Positions 1 through 7,955 of a stretch of 64,000 bases of DNA are shown here, piece after piece. Location of the stretch: the NCBI RefSeq assembly GCF_004365355.1, contig NZ_SODP01000002.1, positions 461,531 to 525,530 of the forward strand. Direction: 5' to 3'. Source of the DNA: Kribbella pratensis. GTDB lineage: Bacteria; Actinomycetota; Actinomycetes; Propionibacteriales; Kribbellaceae. Every line of letters starts with the position of its first letter. Positions within the stretch are counted from its first letter, which is position 1. Made by a program: the position numbers and the translations under genes. The notes under the pieces were generated by a model. The model was not told where the DNA came from and did no database searches. It saw only the letters and a program-made list of their open reading frames with translations.

Positions 1-702
1 ACGTACGGCGATGCGGTCATTCTGCCCGCCCACGCCCTGGTGCACCGTCCGGCCGAGGTCGATGCGGTGACCGGAGCCGCCATGTGGATGGCCTACACGA
101 CCGCGTACGGGCTGCTGGTCGAATTCGGCCGAGTCAATCCGGGCGACACCGTACTCATCAATGCGGCATCGAGCAGCGTCGGCCTCGCCTCGATCCAGGT
201 CGCCAACCACCTCGGCGCCATCCCGATCGCCACCACTCGCACTCACGCCAAGAAGCAACGGCTGCTGGACGCCGGCGCGGCCCATGTCATCGCCACCGAG
301 GAGGAGGACCTCGTCGCGGAAGTTCATGGCCTGACGGGTGGCCGGGGTGTGGAGTTGGCCATCGACGCCATCATGGGCCCGGCGGTCACGACTCTCATCC
401 AAACGGTCGCGCCGGACGGAAGCCTGTTGTTCTACGGCTGGCTGGATCCGACGCCGGCGCCGATGCCCATCGCCGCTGACTTCCGTGGCCGCAATATTCG
501 GACCTACGCGTTCACCGAGGTCACGATCGAAGATCCAGCCCGGCTCCGCCGCGCCAAGCACTTCGTCAATGCCGGTGTGCGAGCGGGCACGCTCCGGCCC
601 GTGATCGACCGCACCTTCGACCTGACCGACGTCGTCGCGGCTCATCGCCACCTGGAGTCCAACGCCCAGTTCGGCAAGATCGTCCTCACGGTCGAGCACT
701 AG
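1..702 (+). CDS. Zinc-independent MDR-family alcohol dehydrogenase / quinone oxidoreductase (5' end outside window)
   Basis: The reading frame is open from base 1, so the N-terminal catalytic-domain part lies outside the window; about 233 residues remain. The fragment carries the MDR Rossmann segment: a PGDTVLI strand, the NAD(P)-binding stretch AASSSVGLASIQ, and a GGRGVELAID strand typical of the quinone-oxidoreductase branch. The C-terminal FGKIVLTVEH is the usual family ending. It would reduce or oxidise small carbonyl or quinone substrates with NAD(P)H in the cytosol; the substrate cannot be read from the sequence. The next gene starts 2 bp after its stop, so the two are probably co-transcribed. 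Confidence 0.8.
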   Translation, partial: TYGDAVILPAHALVHRPAEVDAVTGAAMWMAYTTAYGLLVEFGRVNPGDTVLINAASSSVGLASIQVANHLGAIPIATTRTHAKKQRLLDAGAAHVIATEEEDLVAEVHGLTGGRGVELAIDAIMGPAVTTLIQTVAPDGSLLFYGWLDPTPAPMPIAADFRGRNIRTYAFTEVTIEDPARLRRAKHFVNAGVRAGTLRPVIDRTFDLTDVVAAHRHLESNAQFGKIVLTVEH

Positions 703-704
703 GC

Positions 705-1436
705 GTGCGACCGATGCATGAGGACGTCGTCGCTCCGGCTGGACTGAGAGTCACGATCCTCGGGGCCAACGGTCCCACCGGCCGACTGCTCACCGAACAG
801 GCACTGGCGGCGAAGTGTGACGTCGTCGCCTTGACCAGGCGCCCGAAAGAGTTTCCGATCGCGCATCCGAACCTGGTGGTTGCCGGAGGCGACGTCCGCG
901 ATCCGACGGCCGTCGACACCGTCGTCGATGGCAGCGACGCTGTGCTGTCGGTGCTCGGGACACCGTTCACCAAGGGCAAAGTCGAGGTCTACTCAGAGGG
1001 CGGCCGGAACACCCTCGATGCGATGAAGCGGTTCGGTACGACGCGACTCGTCGTCGTCACCTCCGGCGCCGTCACGGATCGGCCTGAACCGACCGGCGGA
1101 TTTCTGTTCAACCGAGTGCTTCAGCCCTATGTCACGCGGGTCATCGGCAAAACGGTTTACGACGACATGCGCCGGCTGGAGGACCTCGTGGCAGCCAGCG
1201 ATGTCGACTGGACCGTGTTGCGCCCTTCAGGGCTCTTCGAACTGCCGCGGGTGACGGACTACTCCCTCACCGAAGAGCACGGACCGGGACGGTTCACCTC
1301 GCGCCGGGATCTGGCAGCCGCCATGCTGCAGCAAGTCTCGGACGACCGGTTCGTGCGGAAGGTGGCCCACGTGATCACCACAGCAGACAACCCGAACATG
1401 CTGTCGCTGATCTGGCGCGAGGCCCGGAAGAAGTAG
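705..1436 (+). CDS. NAD(P)-binding atypical SDR (NmrA-like) oxidoreductase
   Basis: The 243-residue protein has an N-terminal Rossmann fold with the motif ILGANGPTGRL, characteristic of the NAD(P)H-binding (NmrA/atypical SDR) family. The strand LVVAGGDVRDPTAV follows, then DAVLSVLG. GTG at 705 follows the previous stop by 2 bp; ATG at 714 is an alternative start and would not change the fold. Members are flavin-reductase-like or epimerase-like enzymes, or redox sensors, and no substrate can be assigned. With the upstream MDR gene it forms a two-gene unit outside the sugar regulon that starts at 1486. Its stop lies about 50 bp before the GntR operator. Confidence 0.8.
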   Translation: MRPMHEDVVAPAGLRVTILGANGPTGRLLTEQALAAKCDVVALTRRPKEFPIAHPNLVVAGGDVRDPTAVDTVVDGSDAVLSVLGTPFTKGKVEVYSEGGRNTLDAMKRFGTTRLVVVTSGAVTDRPEPTGGFLFNRVLQPYVTRVIGKTVYDDMRRLEDLVAASDVDWTVLRPSGLFELPRVTDYSLTEEHGPGRFTSRRDLAAAMLQQVSDDRFVRKVAHVITTADNPNMLSLIWREARKK

Positions 1437-1485
1437 CACCTGGCCGCCGTCGACGTAAGGCCGGCGGGCTGATCGTCGGTAAGAT

Positions 1486-1495
1486 CATACGTATG
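1486..1495. promoter_or_regulatory. FCD-regulator operator, site A (CATACGTATG)
   Basis: This perfect 10-bp palindrome recurs at 7923, 10798 and, with one mismatch, 9762, always in front of genes of this sugar cluster. Here the last three bases of the palindrome are the ATG start codon of the GntR gene. A TAAGAT -10-like hexamer sits at 1480-1485 and would place the transcription start at or within a base or two of that ATG. The site therefore probably mediates autorepression of a leaderless transcript. The regulator assignment is inference from position and from the palindromic dimer-type site expected for FadR-type proteins. Confidence 0.65.
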
Positions 1496-2275
1496 GCAAG
1501 GGACTCGATTCCGGCATCCGGGCTGATTCCGCGACGTCTGCCCGCGGGTCGGCTCGGGGTTTCGGTCGTCGCCGAGCTGGTGGACCTGATTGTGACGGGC
1601 CGGTTGCAGGAGGGCGACCTGCTGCCTCCGGAAGCGCCACTGAGCGAGCATTTCGGTGTGAGCCGGACGGTGTTGCGTGAGTCGGTGAAACGGCTCGAGG
1701 AGAAAGGGCTGGTCACCGTCTCGCAGGGTCGCGGCACCCAGGTGCGAGCACCGGGGTACTGGAACATGCTGGACCCGGTGGTGCTGTCGGCACTGATCGA
1801 CAACGACGAGAGCCTGGGTGTCCTCGACGAGTTGACCGTGGTGCGTGCGAGTCTCGAGTCAGCGATGGCCGGAGCGGTCGCCGGAGCCCACAACGCCGAC
1901 GAGCTCCGCCGGCTGGAGAACGCGTTGACGGCGATGCGGGAGAGTGAATCCGAGACGGACTCGTTCCGGCAGGCCGACGTGATCTTCCACTATGCCGTCA
2001 TGGAGATCTCCGGCAACCAGCTCGCCGAGAACATCGCCAAACACCTCTACAAACGAGCCGTCGAGTCCAGCCGGTACCAGGGCATCGACCCGCCGGACGC
2101 CGTGGCGCTCACTCTCAAGGAGCACGAGGCGATCGTCAAGGCGATCGCGCGCAACGACCGCGCCGGCGCCGAGAAGGCGATGCACAATCACATCCACGGT
2201 TCGTGGGAGCGTCGCCGGCTGTCCGACCACGCTCCCCGCCCCCGCGGCCGCAAGCGAGGTCAGCGGCGCGAGTAG
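1493..2275 (+). CDS. GntR-family (FadR/FCD subfamily) transcriptional regulator of the deoxyhexose regulon
   Basis: The 260-residue protein has an N-terminal winged helix (about residues 23-88; LSEHFGVSRTVLRE is the recognition region) and a C-terminal all-helical FCD ligand domain. The FCD domain shows the usual metal-ligand histidines in FHYAVM, KEHEAI and HNHIHG. FCD regulators typically bind sugar acids or similar carboxylates. The gene faces the minus-strand catabolic operon and overlaps its last gene tail-to-tail by 16 bp. The ATG at 1493 lies inside operator A with no Shine-Dalgarno, which fits leaderless translation. It is the likely owner of the CATACGTATG sites at 1486, 7923, 9762 and 10798. 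Confidence 0.88.
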   Translation: MARDSIPASGLIPRRLPAGRLGVSVVAELVDLIVTGRLQEGDLLPPEAPLSEHFGVSRTVLRESVKRLEEKGLVTVSQGRGTQVRAPGYWNMLDPVVLSALIDNDESLGVLDELTVVRASLESAMAGAVAGAHNADELRRLENALTAMRESESETDSFRQADVIFHYAVMEISGNQLAENIAKHLYKRAVESSRYQGIDPPDAVALTLKEHEAIVKAIARNDRAGAEKAMHNHIHGSWERRRLSDHAPRPRGRKRGQRRE

Positions 2276-3096
2276 ATGTCGGCAGCGTTGCTGCCGAACA
2301 CTCGCGCACGCTCCGCCGCGGACAGCTCGCCCAGCAGGCTGTCCACGGCAGCTTTCCAGGCCACCGCTCCACCGCCGAGCTCCACCAGCGGCCAGTCGGA
2401 ACCGTAGAGCAGGCGGTCCGGCCCGAACGCCTCCAGGGCGATCAGCACACGGTCGGCGAGATCTTCGGCGCGCCAGGACCCCGGCGTCAGACCGGACACG
2501 ATGCCCGAGACCTTGGCGGCGACATTCGGACGGCGTGCGAGCTCCTTCAGCCCGGCTGCCCAGGCGCTCGCGTCCGCTCCGGGCGCAGGCGGCCCGCCCA
2601 GATGGTCCAGGACGAAGCGCACTCCCTCGTGCCGACCGCTCACGACCGCCGCCTGCGGCAGCTGCCAGTCGCGGACGACGAAGTCGAAGCAAAGACCCTC
2701 GCGCTCCAGCACACCGATGCCGAGGGCAACGTCCTCCCGCGCCAGCCACTCGGGATCGGGATCGATGTGCACGAGATGCCGCACCCCGACCAGCGGAACG
2801 GTCGCGTTCCGGCGGATCTCGTCGAGCTGCGCTTCAACGTCGGTGGTCAGGTCGACCCAGCCGACCAGACCCGCGACCACGGACGGATCCAGCTGAGCGA
2901 GCCGGACACTCTCCGCCAAGCTGTTGCTCGACTGAACGACGACCGCATGGTCGAGCCCCGTCGAGCCGAGCATCTCCTTCAGGTCGGACGCTCCAAAGTC
3001 CCGGGCGATCGGCGCCATCGTCTCCGGGTCGATCCAGTCCTGCGGGTCCAGTGCCCGATCCCACAGATGTACGTGCGCGTCGATTCCCACGGTCAT
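2260..3096 (-). CDS. Amidohydrolase-family sugar lactonase (L-fucono/L-rhamnono-lactonase-like)
   Basis: This 278-residue protein belongs to the amidohydrolase_2 (COG3618) group that includes L-fucono-1,5-lactonase. It opens with IDAHVHLWD, the HxH metal motif, and ends with a GSDWP segment carrying the catalytic Asp. ATG at 3096 overlaps the preceding mutarotase stop as ATGA, which fixes the start. In the non-phosphorylative route it would hydrolyse the lactone made by the aldose dehydrogenase to the aldonate. The neighbouring dehydrogenase, mutarotase and dehydratase support a sugar-lactone substrate; L-fucose versus L-rhamnose or another sugar is unresolved. It is the last gene of the operon that starts near 7907. 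Confidence 0.82.
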   Translation of the reverse strand: MTVGIDAHVHLWDRALDPQDWIDPETMAPIARDFGASDLKEMLGSTGLDHAVVVQSSNSLAESVRLAQLDPSVVAGLVGWVDLTTDVEAQLDEIRRNATVPLVGVRHLVHIDPDPEWLAREDVALGIGVLEREGLCFDFVVRDWQLPQAAVVSGRHEGVRFVLDHLGGPPAPGADASAWAAGLKELARRPNVAAKVSGIVSGLTPGSWRAEDLADRVLIALEAFGPDRLLYGSDWPLVELGGGAVAWKAAVDSLLGELSAAERARVFGSNAADIYSRR

Positions 3097-3431
3097 CCGA
3101 GATGCCAGACCTCGTCGACGGGCTGCCACAACGCGCCCGGGATCCGCTCTTCGGCGATCCGCACCTGGCACGGGTCGGTGTGCTTCCACCACTCCTGCGA
3201 CACCGGGTCGTCCGCGATCCGCTGCATGTCCGCGTCGTGGTCCTCGCCGACGTACTCGTAGTACGCGAACAAGATGTCGCCGAAGACGAAGATGCTGTAG
3301 TTGCGAATGTTGCACTCGACAAGCTTCTGCTCCACGCCCGGCCAGACGGCGCTGTGCAGCTTCAGGTACTCCTCACGCTTCTCGGGACGTACGCCGACGA
3401 CGAGCGCGTGACGCTCCGGCGCGCGCGTCAC
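3093..3431 (-). CDS. L-rhamnose/L-fucose mutarotase (RhaM family)
   Basis: The 112-residue protein matches the size and pattern of the RhaM mutarotase family (PF05336). Visible are HSAVWPGV near residue 26, the NYSIFVFGD strand, YYEYVG, and the conserved DDPVSQEWWKHTDPCQ segment. It interconverts alpha and beta anomers so that the next enzyme receives the right form. GTG at 3431 overlaps the upstream dehydratase stop (GTGA) and its own stop overlaps the lactonase start (ATGA), so three genes are translationally coupled. RhaM-type mutarotases also occur in L-fucose clusters, so the name does not decide the sugar. Confidence 0.88.
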   Translation of the reverse strand: MTRAPERHALVVGVRPEKREEYLKLHSAVWPGVEQKLVECNIRNYSIFVFGDILFAYYEYVGEDHDADMQRIADDPVSQEWWKHTDPCQVRIAEERIPGALWQPVDEVWHLG

Positions 3432-4609
3432 GAGACCGGCCTCAGCGGCATGGCGGGAACGTCGATCACGTCCGGCTCGGCCACCAGCCGTAGTGCGGCG
3501 CGCTCCGGCCGGATGTGCGGTCCCGTCGACGCGGGAACCGCCGCCGCGGCACCGGCCGGTACCAGCTGGGACTCGTCCACCTCGATGCCGATACCCGGGC
3601 GATCGCCGAGAATGATCCCGCCGTCGTCGAACTCCTGGTCGACGTCCAGACCGACGGGGAAATGCAGATCCTGGACCTCGTGCGTCAGAAGATTCGGTAC
3701 GGCGGCGGCCGCGTGCGCGATCGGGTTCGCGTTGTAGGCGACGGGGCTCACCGGCAGGTCGTGACCGTGCGCCAGCGTCGCCACCCGCAGGAAGTGGGTG
3801 ATCCCCCAGACGTTGCCCACCTGGACGATGTCCAGGGCCTTCGCGTCGAGTAGCGGCCGGTACTGCTCGAGACCGGTCAGGTTCTCGCCGCTGGCGATCG
3901 CTGCCCGGACCTTGCCGCGCAGCGCGGCCAGACCGGCGGCATCCCACCGGCGCAGCGGTTCCTCCACCCAGGTGAGGTCCATCCGCTCCTCGATCGCTGC
4001 CACGTACCGGGCAGCCTGGGCCTGGTTCCACGACTCGTTGGCGTCGAACATCAGCGCGGGCCGGCGGGAGTTGCGGCTCAGGACGTCACGGGCGATCTCC
4101 AGTCGCGGCAGGTCCCGGTCGAGGTCACGGCCGCCCTTGAGCTTGGCCGCCTTGAAGCCGCGGTCCGCGAAGCGTCCGTAGAGCTCGGCCAACTCCTCGT
4201 CGGTGAGGCCGTACTCGAGGCCCGACGCGTAGCCGGGAACGAACCGTTCGCGCGCGCCGAGAAGCCGCCAGAGCGGCTCCCCGGCCGCCTTGGCCTTGAT
4301 GTCCCACAGCGCCATGTCGATGGCACCGATCGTGCCGAACACGGGTCCTGAGTGGCCGGCCTTGAACACCCAGTCGAGCATCCGGTCGTAGAGCGCGATC
4401 ACCGATCGCGGGTCCTCGCCGGCCACGGCAGGGAAGACCCGCGCGATGTCGTTGTGCGCGCCGAGGCCGACACCCTCGATGCCCGCGTCCGTCTCGACGA
4501 CGAGCACGGGCACCGGGGTCGTGTTCCCGCTCTGTACGCCGTTGACGTCGCCGGTGACTCTCCCCCAATCGTGAACCGTGCTCAGACTGCGATATCCGGT
4601 GATCTTCAT
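3428..4609 (-). CDS. Enolase-superfamily sugar-acid dehydratase (mandelate racemase/MLE family)
   Basis: The 393-residue protein has the N-terminal capping domain and a TIM barrel with KLK in AAKLKGG (catalytic lysines). The metal ligands are Asp in FDANES, Glu in WVEEPL and Glu in ASGEN. These ligands show the enolase superfamily and suggest an acid-sugar dehydratase producing a 2-keto-3-deoxy acid. The region where many members have a catalytic PH histidine reads SPVAYNANPIAH, so the subgroup differs from the canonical FucD encoded at 35095. It sits between the permeases and the mutarotase in one operon. Substrate is unassigned; a hexonate or deoxyhexonate is likely. Confidence 0.8.
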   Translation of the reverse strand: MKITGYRSLSTVHDWGRVTGDVNGVQSGNTTPVPVLVVETDAGIEGVGLGAHNDIARVFPAVAGEDPRSVIALYDRMLDWVFKAGHSGPVFGTIGAIDMALWDIKAKAAGEPLWRLLGARERFVPGYASGLEYGLTDEELAELYGRFADRGFKAAKLKGGRDLDRDLPRLEIARDVLSRNSRRPALMFDANESWNQAQAARYVAAIEERMDLTWVEEPLRRWDAAGLAALRGKVRAAIASGENLTGLEQYRPLLDAKALDIVQVGNVWGITHFLRVATLAHGHDLPVSPVAYNANPIAHAAAAVPNLLTHEVQDLHFPVGLDVDQEFDDGGIILGDRPGIGIEVDESQLVPAGAAAAVPASTGPHIRPERAALRLVAEPDVIDVPAMPLRPVS

Positions 4610-4631
4610 AGGTGGTTCTCCTTGAGGGCGG

Positions 4632-5540
4632 TCATTCCTTGGTGCCTCCCGCGGTCATCCCCGCGACGAGGAACCGTTGCGAGAAGAGGAACACGAACAG
4701 CACGGGCAGGATCGACACGATCGTCGCCAAAGCCAGGGTAGGCAGCTGGACGGAGTCGGATCCTGCCGAGCTGGGGTTGAACGCGGGGGTCGCGGCCAGC
4801 AGCGAGGTGAGCCCGACCTGGACCGGATAGCCGTCGCTCGAGGGCAGCATCACGAACGGCAGGAAGAAGTTGTTCCAGTTCTGCACGAAGCTGAAGAAGG
4901 CGACCAGCGCGACGATCGGCGCGGCCAGCGGCAACGCGATCCGCGAGAAGACCTGGAACTCCGTGCAGCCGTCGATGCGGGCAGCCGCCAGCAGGTCGCG
5001 CGGGATGCTCGTCGAGAAGTAGATATAGGTCAGGTAGACGCCGAACGGGAAGAACGACATCGGCAGGATCACCGACAGCGGACTCCCGATCAGGCCGATG
5101 CTGTTCAGCTCGAGGAAGATCGGCAGTACCAGAGCGGTGCTGGGGATGAGCATCACCACCAGCGTCAGCACGAGGAGCGCCCGGCGTCCCTTGAACTCCG
5201 TGAGCGCCAGCGCGTACCCGGCGGGGACGCCGACCACGAGCGTGATCACGAGCGCACCGAGCGCGTAGACGGCCGAGTTCCCGATCCAGGTGGTGACGGC
5301 GCCGTCCTGGAAGGCGAACAGCTGGTGCCAGTTGGCGACGAGATCGCTCCACGAGCCGGCTGAGAACGGGTTCGAGACGATCAGCGATTTCGCGGACTTG
5401 GTGACCGCGAGCAGCAGCCAGACGATCGGGATCACGAAGAACAGGACGAACAGGGCCATCACGATTCCCGCGACGGACCGCGCGCTCCACCCGCGGAGGT
5501 TCACGCGGCTGGACTCACCGGACAGTGCCGACATACTCAT
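4632..5540 (-). CDS. ABC sugar transporter permease, MalG type
   Basis: The 302-residue protein has six predicted membrane segments. It carries the permease coupling motif AAARIDGCTEFQVFSRIALP (EAA loop), characteristic of CUT1 MalG-like subunits. ATG at 5540 overlaps the stop of the preceding permease as ATGA; the longer frame upstream of it is a shadow. It would pair with the permease at 5537-6478 and the lipoprotein at 6480-7856 to import a mono- or oligosaccharide. No ATPase gene is present in the operon. The dehydratase follows after 22 bp. Confidence 0.92.
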   Translation of the reverse strand: MSMSALSGESSRVNLRGWSARSVAGIVMALFVLFFVIPIVWLLLAVTKSAKSLIVSNPFSAGSWSDLVANWHQLFAFQDGAVTTWIGNSAVYALGALVITLVVGVPAGYALALTEFKGRRALLVLTLVVMLIPSTALVLPIFLELNSIGLIGSPLSVILPMSFFPFGVYLTYIYFSTSIPRDLLAAARIDGCTEFQVFSRIALPLAAPIVALVAFFSFVQNWNNFFLPFVMLPSSDGYPVQVGLTSLLAATPAFNPSSAGSDSVQLPTLALATIVSILPVLFVFLFSQRFLVAGMTAGGTKE

Positions 5541-6478
5541 TCCTTCTCGAACAGGCCGCCGCGGGTCACGAACACCCACGACAGCAGGAGCGCGACCACC
5601 AGCAGCAGGAGCGAGATCGCCGCCGCGCCGTTGAAGTCGTTCTGCTGGAACGCGTACTGGTAGGCAAGCTGGTTCAGCGAGTAGTCGTTCGGGACCACCG
5701 CGTTGCTGGCCTGACTGAGCAGTTGCGGTTCGACGAACAGCTGCGTGCCCGCCGCCAGCGACATGACGCCCATGTACGCGATCCACTTGCGCAGCATCGG
5801 CAGCTGGATGTGGATCGCGGTCTGTACGGCGTTCGCGCCGTCGACCCGGGCCGCCTCGATCACCTCGGTGCTGATGTTGTTCAGCGCGCCGTACATGATC
5901 ACGATCCATCCGCCGGCCCCGGTCCAGAACGCGATGATCGCGAAGATCGCAGGCAGGTGCCCGGGCTGGATGACCGCGACGAAGCTGTTGAACCCGAAGG
6001 CCTTGAGCAGGCCGCTGACCGGGCTGGCGGTCGGGTCGAGAACGAAGAGCCAGAGCAGCACGCTGGACGCCCCGGCGAGCGCGCCGGGCAGGTAGTAGAC
6101 GAACCGCAGCGCCGTACTCACCCAGCGGACCCGTACGGCGTGCACGAGCAGGGCCAGACCCACGACGAAGACGACCAGCGCGATCAGCCAGATCACCAGG
6201 TAGATGGTCACGTGGAGCACGGCCGGCCAGAACCGGAAGTCGCCGACGACCTTTGTGAAGTTGGTGATGCCGGCGAATCCTCCGTTGGCGTTGGTGAAGG
6301 CCAGCACCACGGCGTACAGCGCGGGAACGACGCCGAAGGCCAGGGTCAGGAGTGCGTAGAGCGCGACGAAGACGTAGCCGATCGGCGTGCGGCCGGCTGT
6401 CCGGCCGTTCTGCCGGGCCGGCCGCCGGCGCTCGGAAGCGCCGGCGGTCAGCTGGTCGCTCGGGGGAGCGATGGTCAT
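5537..6478 (-). CDS. ABC sugar transporter permease, MalF type
   Basis: The 313-residue protein has a charged, Arg-rich N-terminus followed by six hydrophobic segments. The EAA loop reads VIEAARVDGANAVQ, as in CUT1 MalF-type permeases. It lies 1 bp downstream of the binding-protein gene and overlaps the next permease by 4 bp. It forms the heterodimeric channel with the 4632-5540 product. Substrate specificity is set by the binding protein and by catabolic context, which points to L-fucose, another deoxyhexose or a small oligosaccharide. Confidence 0.92.
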   Translation of the reverse strand: MTIAPPSDQLTAGASERRRPARQNGRTAGRTPIGYVFVALYALLTLAFGVVPALYAVVLAFTNANGGFAGITNFTKVVGDFRFWPAVLHVTIYLVIWLIALVVFVVGLALLVHAVRVRWVSTALRFVYYLPGALAGASSVLLWLFVLDPTASPVSGLLKAFGFNSFVAVIQPGHLPAIFAIIAFWTGAGGWIVIMYGALNNISTEVIEAARVDGANAVQTAIHIQLPMLRKWIAYMGVMSLAAGTQLFVEPQLLSQASNAVVPNDYSLNQLAYQYAFQQNDFNGAAAISLLLLVVALLLSWVFVTRGGLFEKE

Positions 6479-6479
6479 G

Positions 6480-7856
6480 TCAGTTCACCGAGTATCCGTT
6501 GACCTTGGCCTGGTTCTCGATCGCCTGCTGCCACGTCGGCAGCAGTTCCAGGATCGACTTGCCGCCGGTCACCGCCGTGGTCACCGTCTTGGCCCAGACC
6601 GCTTCCTGGCTGAAGATGCCGTAACCCCAGCCGTCCCACACCTGCGACGCGGCGGTGACGATCGGCTCGAGCGAGGTTGCGAAGTACTTGCTGGACTCCT
6701 GCTTCGCGACCCACTTCTCGGCCGCCGGGGCGTAAGCCGGGTAACCCGGCGCGACCTTCACCTGGTAGTCGTCGGCAGTGGTGACGAACTGGACGAACTT
6801 CTCCGCCGCAGCGAGGTTCTTCGAATGGCTCGAGATGAACCACGTCCCACCGCCCACGTTGCCGGTGACCGGCTTGTCGTCGCCCTTCCACGGCAGCGGC
6901 GCGGCGATGCCGAGCTGGCCGGCGGGCACCTTCAGCGACTGCGGGTTGTTGAAGATCGCGCCGGCGTACCAGGCCGGACCGGGCATCATCAGTACCTTGC
7001 CGGTGTACTTCTTCAAGAACTCCGGGGTGAAGACGCTGACGACCGGGACGGTTCCGTTGCCGCGGAGGGTGTCCAGCATCGACGCCGCCCGCTTGCACTC
7101 GGTCGTGTCGGTGTTGACGGTGACCGCCTTCGGTCCGGTGATCCCGTTGGCCTGGCACTTGCTGGCCCAGAAGAAGACCTCCGGCGTCCACGCGTCCCCG
7201 GCCGTGCCGATGATGTAGCCGGGGTGCTCCTTGGCCACCTTCTCGCCGAGCGCCTGGTACTCCTCCCAGGTGGTGGGAACGGCGTACCCGAACTGGTCCA
7301 TCAGCTTCTTGTTGTACCAGAGCACGGCCTGCGCGAGGTCGTTCCGCAGGCAGTACACCTGACCTTCCACGGTGCACGGGTTCAGCGAACCCGCCGTGAA
7401 CTTCGAGAGCGTGTCATCGGGCACCAGGCCCTTGTTGAGCACGGCCGCGAAGGCCTGCTTGCCGCCGCTCTTCTGGCTCGCCCACGCCGCGTCGTTGTTC
7501 TGGCTGGAGAACACGACGTCCGGCCAGCCGCTGCCGGCCCGGTCGAAGAGCTGCATCTTGGTACGGAACGAGTTCGACCCGTTCGCCGATCCGTCGTACG
7601 ACACGACCTGGATCTTGGTGTCCGGGTTGGCCTGCTGGAAAGCCTTCGCGGCGGCCTGCCGGTCGGCGTCCACCCAGACCGTGATGGTCGACGAAGTGTC
7701 CTGCTTGGCTTCGGGGAAGCCGTGCGACCCGCTCGCCGAGCTGTTGCTGCCGCCGCACGCGGCGAGCACCAGGAACGCCGTTGCGGCGGCGCAGAGCACG
7801 GCGACGGTCCTCGCCGGCCGGCGGCGGAGCTGAACCGCGGTGTGGATTCCGACCAT
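6480..7856 (-). CDS. Sugar ABC transporter substrate-binding lipoprotein (CUT1)
   Basis: The 458-residue protein begins with an Arg-rich lipoprotein signal peptide and a lipobox LAACGG (Cys near residue 34), followed by a Ser/Gly linker. The rest has the extracellular solute-binding protein family 1 pattern (TWEEYQALGEKV, GPAWYAG). ATG at 7856 was chosen because AAGGA lies 6-10 bases upstream and the signal peptide starts here; an ATG at 7925 would add 23 unlikely residues and lie inside operator B. It is the first gene of the six-gene import/catabolism operon running to 2260. Confidence 0.92.
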   Translation of the reverse strand: MVGIHTAVQLRRRPARTVAVLCAAATAFLVLAACGGSNSSASGSHGFPEAKQDTSSTITVWVDADRQAAAKAFQQANPDTKIQVVSYDGSANGSNSFRTKMQLFDRAGSGWPDVVFSSQNNDAAWASQKSGGKQAFAAVLNKGLVPDDTLSKFTAGSLNPCTVEGQVYCLRNDLAQAVLWYNKKLMDQFGYAVPTTWEEYQALGEKVAKEHPGYIIGTAGDAWTPEVFFWASKCQANGITGPKAVTVNTDTTECKRAASMLDTLRGNGTVPVVSVFTPEFLKKYTGKVLMMPGPAWYAGAIFNNPQSLKVPAGQLGIAAPLPWKGDDKPVTGNVGGGTWFISSHSKNLAAAEKFVQFVTTADDYQVKVAPGYPAYAPAAEKWVAKQESSKYFATSLEPIVTAASQVWDGWGYGIFSQEAVWAKTVTTAVTGGKSILELLPTWQQAIENQAKVNGYSVN

Positions 7857-7922
7857 GAGCTGTCCTTGTCTTGTCGACTCTATTGACGAGTCGGAGTGGA
7901 TCGGTGATGCCAGATGATAGGG

Positions 7923-7932
7923 CATACGTATG
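7923..7932. promoter_or_regulatory. FCD-regulator operator, site B (CATACGTATG)
   Basis: A perfect copy of the palindrome lies between the SDR stop (7956) and the binding-protein start (7856). On the minus strand a TATCAT -10-like hexamer (7914-7919) follows it directly, so a bound regulator would block the promoter of the transporter/dehydratase operon. The spacing to the start codon leaves a leader of about 50 bases. Confidence 0.65.
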
Positions 7933-7955
7933 ATGTATGACTATGCCTCGGCGTG

